From Lachnoclostridium sp. An131 (GTDB lineage Bacteria; Bacillota; Clostridia; Lachnospirales; Lachnospiraceae): a stretch of 64,000 nucleotides of DNA. A model generated the notes under the pieces. It saw only the letters and a list, made by a program, of their open reading frames with translations. It was not told the origin of the DNA and ran no database searches. Both the position numbers and the translations under genes were made by a program. The stretch spans positions 283,806 through 347,805 of the forward strand of contig NZ_NFLI01000001.1 in the NCBI RefSeq assembly GCF_002160825.1, in the 5' to 3' direction. Shown here in pieces: positions 1 through 7,734 of this stretch (its first letter is position 1; each line of letters starts with the position of its first letter).

Positions 1-293
1 TCCACGATATGGTACATGCCGGCTCCGGGCACCAGCGGCAGAATGCCGGGAATGACAAAGACTGTTACAGGCGTCTTCAGAAACCGGGCCAGCAGCTGGG
101 CGCACAGAGAGACCAGGCAGCCGGAAATAAAGGTGGCGGCTCCGGTATTCATCAGGCGCATTTCCAGAACCAGATAAAGCGCCCATCCGGCTGCGCCGGT
201 CAGTCCGGCGAACAGGATATGCCTGCGCGGCGTATTCAGAATAAAGCAAAAGGCAACCACGGCCAGAAAAGAGCCGGCGATTTCCAGAAGCAT
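1..293 (-). CDS. Threonine/serine exporter, small (DUF3815-type) subunit, partial
   Basis: Read on the minus strand from an ATG at 293, with an AGGGAGGTG ribosome site 7 bases upstream, an open frame of 97 codons runs off the left edge of the window. It begins MLLEIAGSFLAVVAFCFIL and is almost entirely hydrophobic, with membrane segments around residues 1-20, 28-48, 52-72 and 78-95. The motif PGILPLVPGAGMYHI is typical of the ThrE_2/DUF3815 half of split threonine/serine exporters. It lies 80 bases downstream of the DUF1212 half and in the same direction, the normal pairing. The two proteins are expected to form one inner-membrane exporter for threonine and serine. Substrate is inferred from the family. 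The C-terminus is outside the window. Confidence 0.85.
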   Translation of the reverse strand, partial: MLLEIAGSFLAVVAFCFILNTPRRHILFAGLTGAAGWALYLVLEMRLMNTGAATFISGCLVSLCAQLLARFLKTPVTVFVIPGILPLVPGAGMYHIV

Positions 294-373
294 GGCAAAG
301 CACCTCCCTGTACGGTATAGTTTCAACCTCCCCGGGCCATACCGGGAAGCTGCAGTTACAGTCTGCCTGGTGT

Positions 374-1120
374 TCAGCCTATGCCAAGGCCGATACCGAT
401 CCCCATGGCGACGGCGGCAGCCGTCACAAAGGCCTCCAGCATACGGGCGGTGCCGGACAGATAGTCTCCATGCAGGGTGTCAAAGACAGCGTTTGTAATT
501 GCGACGCCCGGAACCAGGGGCATGATCGAAGCGATGACGACAGAATCCAGGCTTCCGAAGCCGGGAAATACGCGGAAAAGGGCGGAAGCCAGCATAGACG
601 CGGCGGCAGCGCTCAGGAGCGTCCCGAAAAAGGACTGCATCCGGAGGCGTCTGCAGGCGTACAGGCAGACTGCCATGATCAGGCCGGTCAGCGCTGAGAC
701 GAAGGCTTCGGACAGCGATCCGCCGTAGGTCAGGGCAAAGGCGGCTGTCGCCACCGGAGTGGAGATCAGAAAGGCGCGGGGCTTCCAGGGATGCTCCTTT
801 AAGGACTTTACCTGGGAAAAGGCCTCCTCCAGCTCCAGCTCTCCGGTACAGAGCCGTCTGGAAACCGCATTGAGCCGGTCTATCATATCAAGATTGGTGC
901 CTCGGCTTGTGATCCGGCGTACGACAGTCATGGAGTGTATCGAGGGGTCGTCCAGCGTAGCCACAAAGCCCGTCATGGTTACAAAGACCTCTGCGGTCTG
1001 AAGGCTGGACAGAGAGAGAATCCGGTGCATCGTATCCTCCACCCGGTAGGTTTCCGCTCCATTTTCCAGCATCAGCTCCCCGGCTGTCACGGCCGTGTCC
1101 AGAAGCAGTTTATAATTCAT
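374..1120 (-). CDS. Threonine/serine exporter, large (DUF1212/ThrE) subunit
   Basis: A 248-residue protein starting at an ATG with a GAGGAAACG ribosome site. The N-terminal soluble part (about residues 1-115) contains the ENGAETYRVEDT segment characteristic of the DUF1212 domain of ThrE exporters. It is followed by about five membrane helices (residues 118-248), including the motif PLVPGVAITNAVFDTLHGDYLSG. The protein ends in a Gly-Ile-rich helix. With the gene just downstream (DUF3815) it should form a split amino-acid exporter, the two halves corresponding to one full-length ThrE of Corynebacterium. The family assignment is firm; the actual substrate is an inference. Confidence 0.88.
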   Translation of the reverse strand: MNYKLLLDTAVTAGELMLENGAETYRVEDTMHRILSLSSLQTAEVFVTMTGFVATLDDPSIHSMTVVRRITSRGTNLDMIDRLNAVSRRLCTGELELEEAFSQVKSLKEHPWKPRAFLISTPVATAAFALTYGGSLSEAFVSALTGLIMAVCLYACRRLRMQSFFGTLLSAAAASMLASALFRVFPGFGSLDSVVIASIMPLVPGVAITNAVFDTLHGDYLSGTARMLEAFVTAAAVAMGIGIGLGIG

Positions 1121-1362
1121 AATCGTTTCCTCGCAAAGCTGCCATTCCAGGAAGAAGCCTGCTGTGAAGCTTTCGTCTGCCTGGATATTCCTGCTCTATT
1201 ATACCTGTGGCGCAGGAGGCGGTCAAGGGAGAGAACGGAGAAATATAGAGGAAGCAGGCAGGTATCAGAGCTTTCTGTGGATTTCCTGGTGAAAATAGTA
1301 TATAATCAGGAAATGGAAACGTATGTTTTTTGCCGTTTTCAAAAACAGGAAGGATTTCTGCA

Positions 1363-3219
1363 ATGTTTGATATAGAAGAGGAATTAAAAAAGCTGCCGGC
1401 CAAGCCCGGCGTGTATCTGATGCATGACGAAAAGGACGCCATCATCTACGTGGGGAAGGCGGTTTCCCTGAAAAACCGGGTGCGCCAGTATTTTCAGTCC
1501 AGCCGGAACAAAGGCGTAAAGATCGAGCAGATGGTGACGCATATCGCCCGTTTTGAGTATATCGTCACGGACTCGGAGCTGGAGGCGCTGGTGCTCGAAT
1601 GCAATCTGATCAAGGAGCACAGGCCGAAATACAACACCATGCTCATGGATGACAAAACCTATCCGTATATCAAGGTGACCGTGAATGAGGAGTTCCCGCG
1701 CGTCCTGTTTTCCAGGCGGCTGAAAAAGGATAAGGCGAAATATTACGGGCCGTATACGAGCGCAGGAGCGGTCAAGGATACGATCGAGCTGATTCACAAG
1801 CTGTATCAGATCCGGACCTGCAGCAGGAGCCTGCCCCGGGATATCGGAAAGGAGCGGCCCTGCCTGAACTATCATATCAAGCAGTGCGCCGCGCCCTGCC
1901 AGGGATATATCTCAAAGGAGCAGTACGCGCAGAACGTGGGGAAGGTTCTGGAATTCCTGAACGGAAATTACGGGCCGCTCCTGAAGGAGCTGGAAGAGAA
2001 GATGAAGGCGGCCTCAGACGCCATGGAGTTTGAGAAGGCCATTGAATACAGGGAGCTTTTGAGCAGCGTAAAGCAGATCGCCCAGAAGCAGAAAATTACC
2101 AACAGCGATATGGAGGATAAGGACATCATCGCGATGGCTGTGGATGGTGAGGACGCTGTGGTGCAGGTCTTTTTTATCCGGGACGGGCGGCTCATCGGCC
2201 GGGATCATTTTTATCTGAGGGCCTCTGAGGGCGAGCCGGAAAAGGAGATTCTGGGGAGCTTTATCAAGCAGTTTTACGCGGGAACGCCCTATATTCCCCG
2301 GGAGCTGATGCTGCAGGAGGCCATAGACGACCAGGAGCTGATTGAGCAGTGGCTGACTGCCAGAAAAGGCCACCGGGTCTATCTGCGGGTTCCGAAGATC
2401 GGAACGAAGGAAAAGCTGGTGGAGCTGGCAAAGAAAAACGCTGCCATGGTCCTGAGTCAGGACAAGGAGAGAATCAAGCGGGAGGAAGGCAGAACCATAG
2501 GAGCCATGAAGGAAATCTCCACGCTTTTGGGGCTCTCCGATATCGGCCGGGTGGAGGCCTTTGATATCTCCAACACAAACGGATTTGAGTCCGTAGGCTC
2601 GATGGTGGTATATGAGCGCGGAAAGCCGAAGCGCAGCGATTACCGCAAGTTCAAAATCCGGACGGTCAAGGGGCCGGACGATTACGCCAGCATGCATGAG
2701 GTGCTGACCCGCCGGTTCCGGCACGGCATGGAGGAGGAGCGTGAGCTCCGGAGCAGGGAGATGCCGGAGGAGCTTGGCAGCTTTACGAGATTCCCGGATC
2801 TGCTGATGATGGATGGAGGAAAGGGACAGGTAAACGTGGCGCTGCAGGTGCTGGAGGAGCTGGGTCTGAGGATTCCGGTCTGCGGCATGGTCAAGGACGA
2901 CAATCACCGGACGCGGGGACTCTATTTTAACAATGTGGAGATCCCGATTGACCGCAATTCCGAAGGCTTCCGTCTGATTACCCGGATTCAGGACGAGGCG
3001 CACCGCTTTGCCATTGAATATCACCGCTCCCTGCGGAGCAAAGAACAGGTTCATTCTGTGCTGGATGACATCGAGGGCATCGGCCCTTCCAGGCGGAAGG
3101 CGCTGATGCGCCAGTTTCAGTCGCTGGAGGCTATCCGGGAGGCGGATGTGGAGACGCTGGCAGCCGTGCCCTCCATGAACCGCGCCGCCGCCGAAAGGGT
3201 CTGGAAATTTTTCCATTGA
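1363..3219 (+). CDS. uvrC: UvrABC system protein C (excinuclease subunit)
   Basis: A 618-residue UvrC, the nuclease subunit that makes both incisions during nucleotide excision repair. The N-terminal GIY-YIG domain (PGVYLMHD...IIYVGKA, residues 13-33) makes the 3' cut. A UVR motif for UvrB contact lies near residues 200-235. The C-terminal endonuclease domain carries AFDISNTNG and MMDGGKGQ, and paired helix-hairpin-helix motifs ([15 protein letters not shown]) sit at the end. An in-frame TTG lies 33 bases upstream, but the ATG at 1363 is preferred because GGAAGGA (1348-1354) sits 8 bases before it. Length is normal. It is followed after 130 bases by hprK, an order common in Clostridia. Confidence 0.97.
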   Translation: MFDIEEELKKLPAKPGVYLMHDEKDAIIYVGKAVSLKNRVRQYFQSSRNKGVKIEQMVTHIARFEYIVTDSELEALVLECNLIKEHRPKYNTMLMDDKTYPYIKVTVNEEFPRVLFSRRLKKDKAKYYGPYTSAGAVKDTIELIHKLYQIRTCSRSLPRDIGKERPCLNYHIKQCAAPCQGYISKEQYAQNVGKVLEFLNGNYGPLLKELEEKMKAASDAMEFEKAIEYRELLSSVKQIAQKQKITNSDMEDKDIIAMAVDGEDAVVQVFFIRDGRLIGRDHFYLRASEGEPEKEILGSFIKQFYAGTPYIPRELMLQEAIDDQELIEQWLTARKGHRVYLRVPKIGTKEKLVELAKKNAAMVLSQDKERIKREEGRTIGAMKEISTLLGLSDIGRVEAFDISNTNGFESVGSMVVYERGKPKRSDYRKFKIRTVKGPDDYASMHEVLTRRFRHGMEEERELRSREMPEELGSFTRFPDLLMMDGGKGQVNVALQVLEELGLRIPVCGMVKDDNHRTRGLYFNNVEIPIDRNSEGFRLITRIQDEAHRFAIEYHRSLRSKEQVHSVLDDIEGIGPSRRKALMRQFQSLEAIREADVETLAAVPSMNRAAAERVWKFFH

Positions 3220-3265
3220 GGCGGCGGATACAGCCGCATTTGCTGTCATATTTTCCCGTCCGGCC

Positions 3266-3293
3266 TTGCAAGAATTACGGCAGATATGATAAA
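3266..3293 (+). promoter_or_regulatory. Possible promoter for hprK
   Basis: TTGCAA (3266-3271) and GATAAA (3288-3293) are separated by 16 bases inside the uvrC-hprK gap and precede the hprK start by about 55 bases. The match is moderate and the call rests only on sequence likeness. Confidence 0.35.
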
Positions 3294-3349
3294 ATGAAAG
3301 AAATATTTTGACAGGAATTCTGACAAGAAACTTTGAGAAAGGAACGATT

Positions 3350-4285
3350 ATGGCAAGTGTATTGACAGTAGAGATGACCAAAATGGTCGAAAAGCTGAAT
3401 CTTAAAAATATGACGCCGGATATTGATATCACGGATATGAAGCTGGCCTCGCCGGAGATCAACCGCCCGGCTCTGCAGCTGTCCGGATATTTCGCCCATT
3501 TTGCCTCGGAGCGGGTGCAGATTGTAGGCTTTGTAGAATATACCTATCTGCAGAGCAGGAGCGACGAGGAAAAGGAGCCTATCTATCAGAAATTTTTCTC
3601 CAGCGGAATTCCCTGTGTGATTTATACCTCTAAGACAAGACCGGAGCCCAGGGCTCTGGAGCTGGCAAATCAGTACAGGGTTCCTGTTTTTCTGGCGGAC
3701 AAGACGACGTCGAATTTTATGGCGGCGATCATCAACTGGCTGAATGTACAGCTCGCGCCCCGGATTTCCATTCACGGCGTACTGGTGGATGTATATGGCG
3801 AGGGCGTGCTGATTATGGGTGAAAGCGGCATTGGAAAAAGCGAGGCTGCCCTGGAGCTTTTGAAGCGCGGACACCGTCTGGTGACGGACGACGTGGTGGA
3901 GATTCACAAGGTCAGCGACGACACGCTGGTGGGCCGTTCTCCGGAAATCACCAAGCATCTGATTGAGCTTCGCGGCATCGGCATCGTAGATGTAAAGACC
4001 CTGTTTGGCGTGGAGTGCGTGAAGGAGACGCAGCAGATCGACATGGTAATTAAGCTGGAGGACTGGGACAAGGATAAGGATTACGACCGCCTGGGCCTTC
4101 AGGAGGAGTATACGGAGTTCCTGGGCAACAAGGTGGTCTGCCATTCCCTTCCGGTCCGCCCGGGCCGGAATCTGGCGATCATCGTGGAGACCGCGGCTGT
4201 AAACCACAGGCAGAAGAAGATGGGCTACAACGCGGCGCAGGAGCTGTACCGGCGCGTGCAGGAAAGCATGGCCAGAAGAAATTAA
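3350..4285 (+). CDS. hprK: HPr kinase/phosphorylase
   Basis: A 311-residue bifunctional kinase/phosphorylase acting on Ser46 of HPr, the PTS phosphocarrier. Phospho-Ser-HPr with CcpA controls carbon catabolite repression in Firmicutes. The Walker A loop GESGIGKS is at residues 157-164. The family signature around ELRGIGIVDVKTLFG follows near residue 205, with the acidic DDVVEIH segment between. The start at 3350 has GAGAAAGGAACG upstream; an upstream TTG (3308) would add 14 residues not typical of the family. The next gene, a glucokinase, fits a sugar-metabolism unit. Confidence 0.96.
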   Translation: MASVLTVEMTKMVEKLNLKNMTPDIDITDMKLASPEINRPALQLSGYFAHFASERVQIVGFVEYTYLQSRSDEEKEPIYQKFFSSGIPCVIYTSKTRPEPRALELANQYRVPVFLADKTTSNFMAAIINWLNVQLAPRISIHGVLVDVYGEGVLIMGESGIGKSEAALELLKRGHRLVTDDVVEIHKVSDDTLVGRSPEITKHLIELRGIGIVDVKTLFGVECVKETQQIDMVIKLEDWDKDKDYDRLGLQEEYTEFLGNKVVCHSLPVRPGRNLAIIVETAAVNHRQKKMGYNAAQELYRRVQESMARRN

Positions 4286-4342
4286 AAAGACGCCTGCAGG
4301 CGATCCTGCTTTTGCCGGGCGCAGGCGCAGAAAATAAAAATA

Positions 4343-4362
4343 TTTCGCGGCATGCCGTGAAA
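4343..4362. promoter_or_regulatory. Near-perfect 20-bp palindrome before glcK
   Basis: TTTCGCGGCATGCCGTGAAA is self-complementary apart from one G/T pair. It ends 17 bases before the glucokinase ATG and just before the AAGGGGTG ribosome site. It could be an operator or an RNA hairpin that affects translation. No regulator can be assigned. Upstream, CGCCTGC (4291-4297) and GCAGGCG (4321-4327) form another weak stem after hprK. Confidence 0.35.
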
Positions 4363-4379
4363 ACAAGGGGTGTAAAGCT

Positions 4380-5315
4380 ATGAGAAAATACTGTTTTGGA
4401 GCCGATATCGGGGGAACTACCGTAAAGCTTGGGCTTTTTGACCAGGACGGAATCATCCTGGAGAAGTGGGAGATTCCCACGCGTACGGAGCAGGAGGGAA
4501 TTGCGATCCTGCCGGATATGGCTGCGTCCATAAAAGAAAAGATTCAGGCGCATGGGCTTGCAATGGAAGAGATCGCAGGAGTGGGCGTGGACGTTCCCGG
4601 TCCTATTTCAGAGGATGGAATCGTGCCCCATACGGCGAATCTGGGCTGGGGCTACAAGGAAGTGACAAAGGAGCTTTCAGAGCTGACGGGACTTCCCTGC
4701 AGGGCAGGAAATGATGCAAATGTAGCTGCGCTGGGAGAGATGTGGCTCGGCGGAGGAAAGGGACATACGAATGTACTGCTGATTACGCTTGGTACCGGAG
4801 TGGGCGGTGGAATCGTGGTAGATGGAAGGATTCTTACGGGCGTTCACGGAGCAGGCGGAGAGATTGGACATATTCATGTGGATGATGAGATCCAGGAGTG
4901 CTGCGGCTGCGGAAACAGGGGCTGCCTGGAGCAGTTTGCTTCTGCGACTGGAATCGCGCGTCTGGGACGTAAAGCCCTGGAAGAGAGCGATCAGCCGTCT
5001 GTGATGCGCGGTCAGGAGATGTCTGCCAAGGTTGTGTTTGACGCGGTGAAGGAAGGCGATGAGCTTGCGATTCAGGTGGCGGAAAGCTTCGGAAAATATC
5101 TGGGCAAGGCGGTAGCCGGAATGACGGCAGTTCTGGATCCGGAGATTATTGTGATTGGCGGCGGGGTATCCAAGGCCGGCCCGATTCTCCTGGACTATGT
5201 CCGGAAATATTACAAGCCCTGCGCGTTTAAGTCAGCGAAGGAGACTCCCTTTGCGCTGGCGGAGCTTGGAAATGACGCCGGGATCTATGGCTGCGCGAAG
5301 CTGATTCTCGGATAG
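4380..5315 (+). CDS. glcK: ROK-family glucokinase
   Basis: A 311-residue ROK kinase that phosphorylates glucose with ATP in the cytoplasm. The N-terminal phosphate-binding motif GADIGGTTVK (residues 7-16), the sugar-site segment PGPISEDG and the zinc-binding ROK signature (CGCGNRGCLE, Cys175, Cys177 and Cys182, with the preceding GEIGHIH) are all present. The second ATP-contact motif IVIGGGVSKAG lies near the C-terminus. Length matches Firmicute glucokinases. It lies 94 bases after hprK in the same direction, so co-transcription is plausible. Another ROK sugar specificity cannot be excluded, but the sequence is of the glucokinase subtype. Confidence 0.92.
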   Translation: MRKYCFGADIGGTTVKLGLFDQDGIILEKWEIPTRTEQEGIAILPDMAASIKEKIQAHGLAMEEIAGVGVDVPGPISEDGIVPHTANLGWGYKEVTKELSELTGLPCRAGNDANVAALGEMWLGGGKGHTNVLLITLGTGVGGGIVVDGRILTGVHGAGGEIGHIHVDDEIQECCGCGNRGCLEQFASATGIARLGRKALEESDQPSVMRGQEMSAKVVFDAVKEGDELAIQVAESFGKYLGKAVAGMTAVLDPEIIVIGGGVSKAGPILLDYVRKYYKPCAFKSAKETPFALAELGNDAGIYGCAKLILG

Positions 5316-5430
5316 GAAGCTTTCCGGGCAGGAAGCTTTTGGAGCGGAGGGCAGGCGTAGAAACGCAGAAATTTGTGCAGATCAGAGAAGAAGTGCCAAA
5401 AAGTGACAGCATTTTCGGCAGTCAGAAGCA

Positions 5431-5537
5431 TTGACTTTTTGGCGGAAGAGTAATAAAATAGTCACAACAAAAGATAATACATATTGAATTACTAATGATA
5501 ACAAAGACGTTACCAATTCCCGTGGTAGCGTCTTTTT
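5431..5537 (+). ncRNA. Candidate small RNA with own promoter and terminator
   Basis: TTGACT (5431-5436) and TAAAAT (5454-5459) are 17 bases apart and would start transcription near 5466. About 40 bases later a hairpin of 13-base arms (5503-5515 and 5523-5535, one G-T pair) is followed by a T run to 5537. The predicted transcript is about 70 nt, with an unstructured A-rich 5' part and no open frame of note. The hairpin could simply be the glcK terminator, but the promoter directly in front of it suggests an independent short RNA. Confidence 0.4.
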
Positions 5538-5584
5538 ACTTTTTTTGGGGCACCAGGCCCTATCTCTCCCTTTTATTTTTTATT

Positions 5585-5669
5585 CTCGAGGGCAACAAGC
5601 CAAACGGACATGGCCCCGGGCGCTTTTTTGGCCCCTGTGCTGGCAAGTCCATTTGGCGATTGCCGCGAG
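5585..5669. repeat. Long hairpin element, copy 1 (family shared with 50662-50713)
   Basis: An 85-base imperfect palindrome. CTCG, GGCAA, GCCAAA and GGAC on the left pair in order with GTCC, TTTGGC, TTGCC and CGAG on the right. The central part contains GGGC, a T6 tract and GCCC. The arms closely match a second hairpin at 50662-50713: GGGCAACAAGCCAAACGGA here against GGGCAGCGAGCCAAGCGGA there, with CATTTGGCGA on the right arm of both. It lies just before a second terminator-like hairpin. It is either a dispersed palindromic repeat or a structured RNA. No coding capacity. Confidence 0.6.
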
Positions 5670-5677
5670 GGTAATCG

Positions 5678-5702
5678 ATCCGCAGTTTACTGCGGATTTT
5701 TT
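5678..5702 (+). terminator. Rho-independent terminator
   Basis: A perfect 9-base stem (ATCCGCAGT at 5678-5686, ACTGCGGAT at 5689-5697) with a two-base loop is followed by a T run. It directly follows the long hairpin element and would end any transcript passing through it. Confidence 0.8.
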
Positions 5703-5718
5703 GTTATTCTCGTTATTC

Positions 5719-5747
5719 TTGTGTTTCCTTTTTGAAATTGCTATAAT
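5719..5747 (+). promoter_or_regulatory. Promoter for the membrane protein gene at 5830
   Basis: TTGTGT (5719-5724), a 17-base spacer and TATAAT (5742-5747), preceded by TG one base away (extended -10). It sits just after the terminator at 5678 and 80 bases before the next gene. Confidence 0.6.
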
Positions 5748-5829
5748 GAGACAGTAGCATCGGGCTGCCAGGGATATGTTATCCACGGTAGGCCGGCGCT
5801 GATGATATTTGATGCGAAGGAAGCGGCAG

Positions 5830-7299
5830 ATGAAGAAAATAGCAAAAGAAGAATGGCTGGAAATTGTTTTTTATGTGTTTATTTTGACGGTATGGCTTGC
5901 CTGGGCCTGGATTATGCCCTTCAATGAAGGACCGGATGAATATATGCGTTCCAGGATAGTGGAGTATATCGTGGAATATGGAAAGCTGCCGACAGGATAT
6001 CAGCAGGAGATTATGGATTATTCCTGGGGCTTTACGTATGCTTTTCGTCCCATTTTGCCGCAAATCCTGGAAGCGGGCTTTGTGCGTGTGGGAATGCTGT
6101 TCACCTCAGATGCGTTTTCACTTCTTTTTGCGGGGAGGCTGTCCAGCATTCTCTGCGGTCTCGTGTTTGCGGGCTATGTGAGGACGATTGCGAAAAAGCT
6201 GTTTGACCGTTCCGGCATACAGTGGCTTTTTACGCTTCTTACCGTCTGCCTGCCTCAGGCCACGTTTTTGTTTACCTATCTGAATTGTGATTCTATGGCT
6301 CTTATGGCTGCAGCCATGATTGTCTGGTATCTTTTGAAGGGGATGGATGACAGCTTTTCGATTCCTGTCTGCCTGAAGCTGGCCGTCAGCTTTTCGATCT
6401 GTATTCTTTCTTATTATAATGCGTATGGTTTTTTGATCACGGGAGCGCTTGTGTTTTTCGGTTATTATCTGGAGAAAAACAGGCAGGGCGGGCACTGCTG
6501 GAAAGAGTTTTGGGCAAAGGGCGTTCTGATTCTCGGGGTGGTTCTGCTTCTCTCAGGCTGGTGGTTCGTACGGAATTATTTTCTGTATGACGGAGACATC
6601 CTGGGATTGAAGACACAGGATGAATACGCGGAGAAGTATGCGATGGATATCCTGAAGCCCTCGAACCGCCAGACCTATCAGAATCAGGGGCATTCCATGC
6701 TGTATATGCTGTTCCGTTCGGATTTTGTTTCGTCTGTGGTGAAAAGCTTTATCGGGGTTCTCGGCCCGTTGTGGTATGCGCTCCGGTGGTGGATGTACGC
6801 AGGCTACGGCATGATATTCGGGGCAGGCCTTATCGGCCTTCTGGCGGAGGCCGCAGTACGCCTCCACAGCAGAAAGCGGCGGAAAGAGTGTGAAAACGGT
6901 GCCGCGGCACGTCTGAACTACAGGCGTCTGTTTTGGCACATTGGCCTGATTGTTGCGATTGTGGTTCCGAATGTCCTGAATTTCTGGTATTCCTACGCCA
7001 CGGACTATCAGCCTCAGGGGCGGTACAGCATGCCGATGCTGATTCCGTTCATGTATTATATCACGCGGGGACTGTATTTCCTGATACGCTGGATAGGAGA
7101 GCGGGCCGGAGCCTTGGCGCGCAGAATCCTGACAGTGGGTACGACGCTTGTGTGCCTGTGGATTGCAGGCTGTGCACTGTTCTGTGTTGTAAAGATTATG
7201 TGGCCGGCCTATAAGGATGTGGAGGATAAGTCGGTGGTGAAGGTGTACACAATGGAAGAGCTTTATGGGGAGGATTGGGAAGAGAGGCTTGGGCAATGA
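5830..7299 (+). CDS. Polytopic membrane protein, putative GT-C/DUF2142-like glycosyltransferase
   Basis: A 489-residue integral membrane protein with about ten to twelve hydrophobic helices. After the first helix it carries EGPDEYMR, an acidic loop motif resembling the first extracytoplasmic loop (PDE) of GT-C-fold transferases and DUF2142 proteins, which move sugars from polyprenyl-phosphate carriers. A large loop after helix 8 contains LKPSNRQTYQNQGHSM. The last third has DYQPQGRYSMPML, also common in DUF2142 proteins. The ATG at 5830 has AAGGAA 7 bases upstream; a TTG at 5809 is in frame but has a poorer site. It is monocistronic, with its own promoter and terminator. The transferase role is a family-level inference, and the substrate is unknown. 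Confidence 0.6.
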   Translation: MKKIAKEEWLEIVFYVFILTVWLAWAWIMPFNEGPDEYMRSRIVEYIVEYGKLPTGYQQEIMDYSWGFTYAFRPILPQILEAGFVRVGMLFTSDAFSLLFAGRLSSILCGLVFAGYVRTIAKKLFDRSGIQWLFTLLTVCLPQATFLFTYLNCDSMALMAAAMIVWYLLKGMDDSFSIPVCLKLAVSFSICILSYYNAYGFLITGALVFFGYYLEKNRQGGHCWKEFWAKGVLILGVVLLLSGWWFVRNYFLYDGDILGLKTQDEYAEKYAMDILKPSNRQTYQNQGHSMLYMLFRSDFVSSVVKSFIGVLGPLWYALRWWMYAGYGMIFGAGLIGLLAEAAVRLHSRKRRKECENGAAARLNYRRLFWHIGLIVAIVVPNVLNFWYSYATDYQPQGRYSMPMLIPFMYYITRGLYFLIRWIGERAGALARRILTVGTTLVCLWIAGCALFCVVKIMWPAYKDVEDKSVVKVYTMEELYGEDWEERLGQ

Positions 7300-7311
7300 G
7301 CCAAGAAATAA

Positions 7312-7354
7312 AAAAGAGACGTCTGTCATGCAAGCATGTCATCCGTCTTTTTTT
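7312..7354 (+). terminator. Rho-independent terminator of the membrane protein gene
   Basis: GACG (7318-7321) pairs with CGTC (7344-7347), with an inner CATGC/GCATG stem. A-rich and T-rich flanks extend the stem, and T7 follows. It lies immediately after the stop codon at 7299. Confidence 0.85.
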
Positions 7355-7392
7355 GTTTCTCTGCTCTGCTCATTGCCCTATAAAATGGGAGG

Positions 7393-7424
7393 ATGCCAGG
7401 CAGCTGCTCTGCCTGGCATTTATT
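7393..7424 (+). terminator. Second hairpin, possible terminator
   Basis: A perfect 11-base stem (ATGCCAGGCAG at 7393-7403, CTGCCTGGCAT at 7409-7419) with a five-base loop, followed by TTATTAT. The T run is interrupted, so termination is less certain than for the preceding hairpin. The remaining sequence up to 7630 is AT-rich and shows nothing else I can support. Confidence 0.5.
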
Positions 7425-7638
7425 ATGAAAAAGTTTATTCAAAAAAGGTAATTGGCGTTTAAGTTATGGTTTATTGCTTTCCTTCATCTTATGGTCTTAT
7501 TATATGGAAGGAAAATGAATGAGGTATGATTATCTGTTGAACGTTTTTTAAAAGATATATGAATAAAATATGAACACAAAAACCCATAATATGGAAGTAA
7601 GATAAAAAGTTAAGCATATGTAAAGAAAATGTTATGAC

Positions 7639-7714
7639 TTAACGAGAACTTTACAAAAATCGCGATTAAACTTTACGAAATCTTGATAATGTACTTAACA
7701 TGAGCGATTATAAT
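7639..7714 (+). promoter_or_regulatory. Pho-box promoter of the Na/Pi symporter gene
   Basis: TTAACG (7639), TTTACA (7650) and TTTACG (7672) lie at multiples of 11 bases, with a degenerate box at 7661. A further TTAACA is at 7695-7700. TATAAT (7709-7714) follows 8 bases after the last box. This matches the PhoP/PhoB binding pattern of Firmicutes (TTWACA direct repeats with 11-bp period). The same arrangement appears before pstS. The PhoB-like regulator encoded at 10690 is the likely activator under phosphate limitation. Confidence 0.75.
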
Positions 7715-7734
7715 ACTACAGAAGGAGAAGAGCC

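Noticed and set aside
2014..3462. A 482-codon minus-strand frame
   Set aside because: Opposite uvrC and the start of hprK, both firmly identified.
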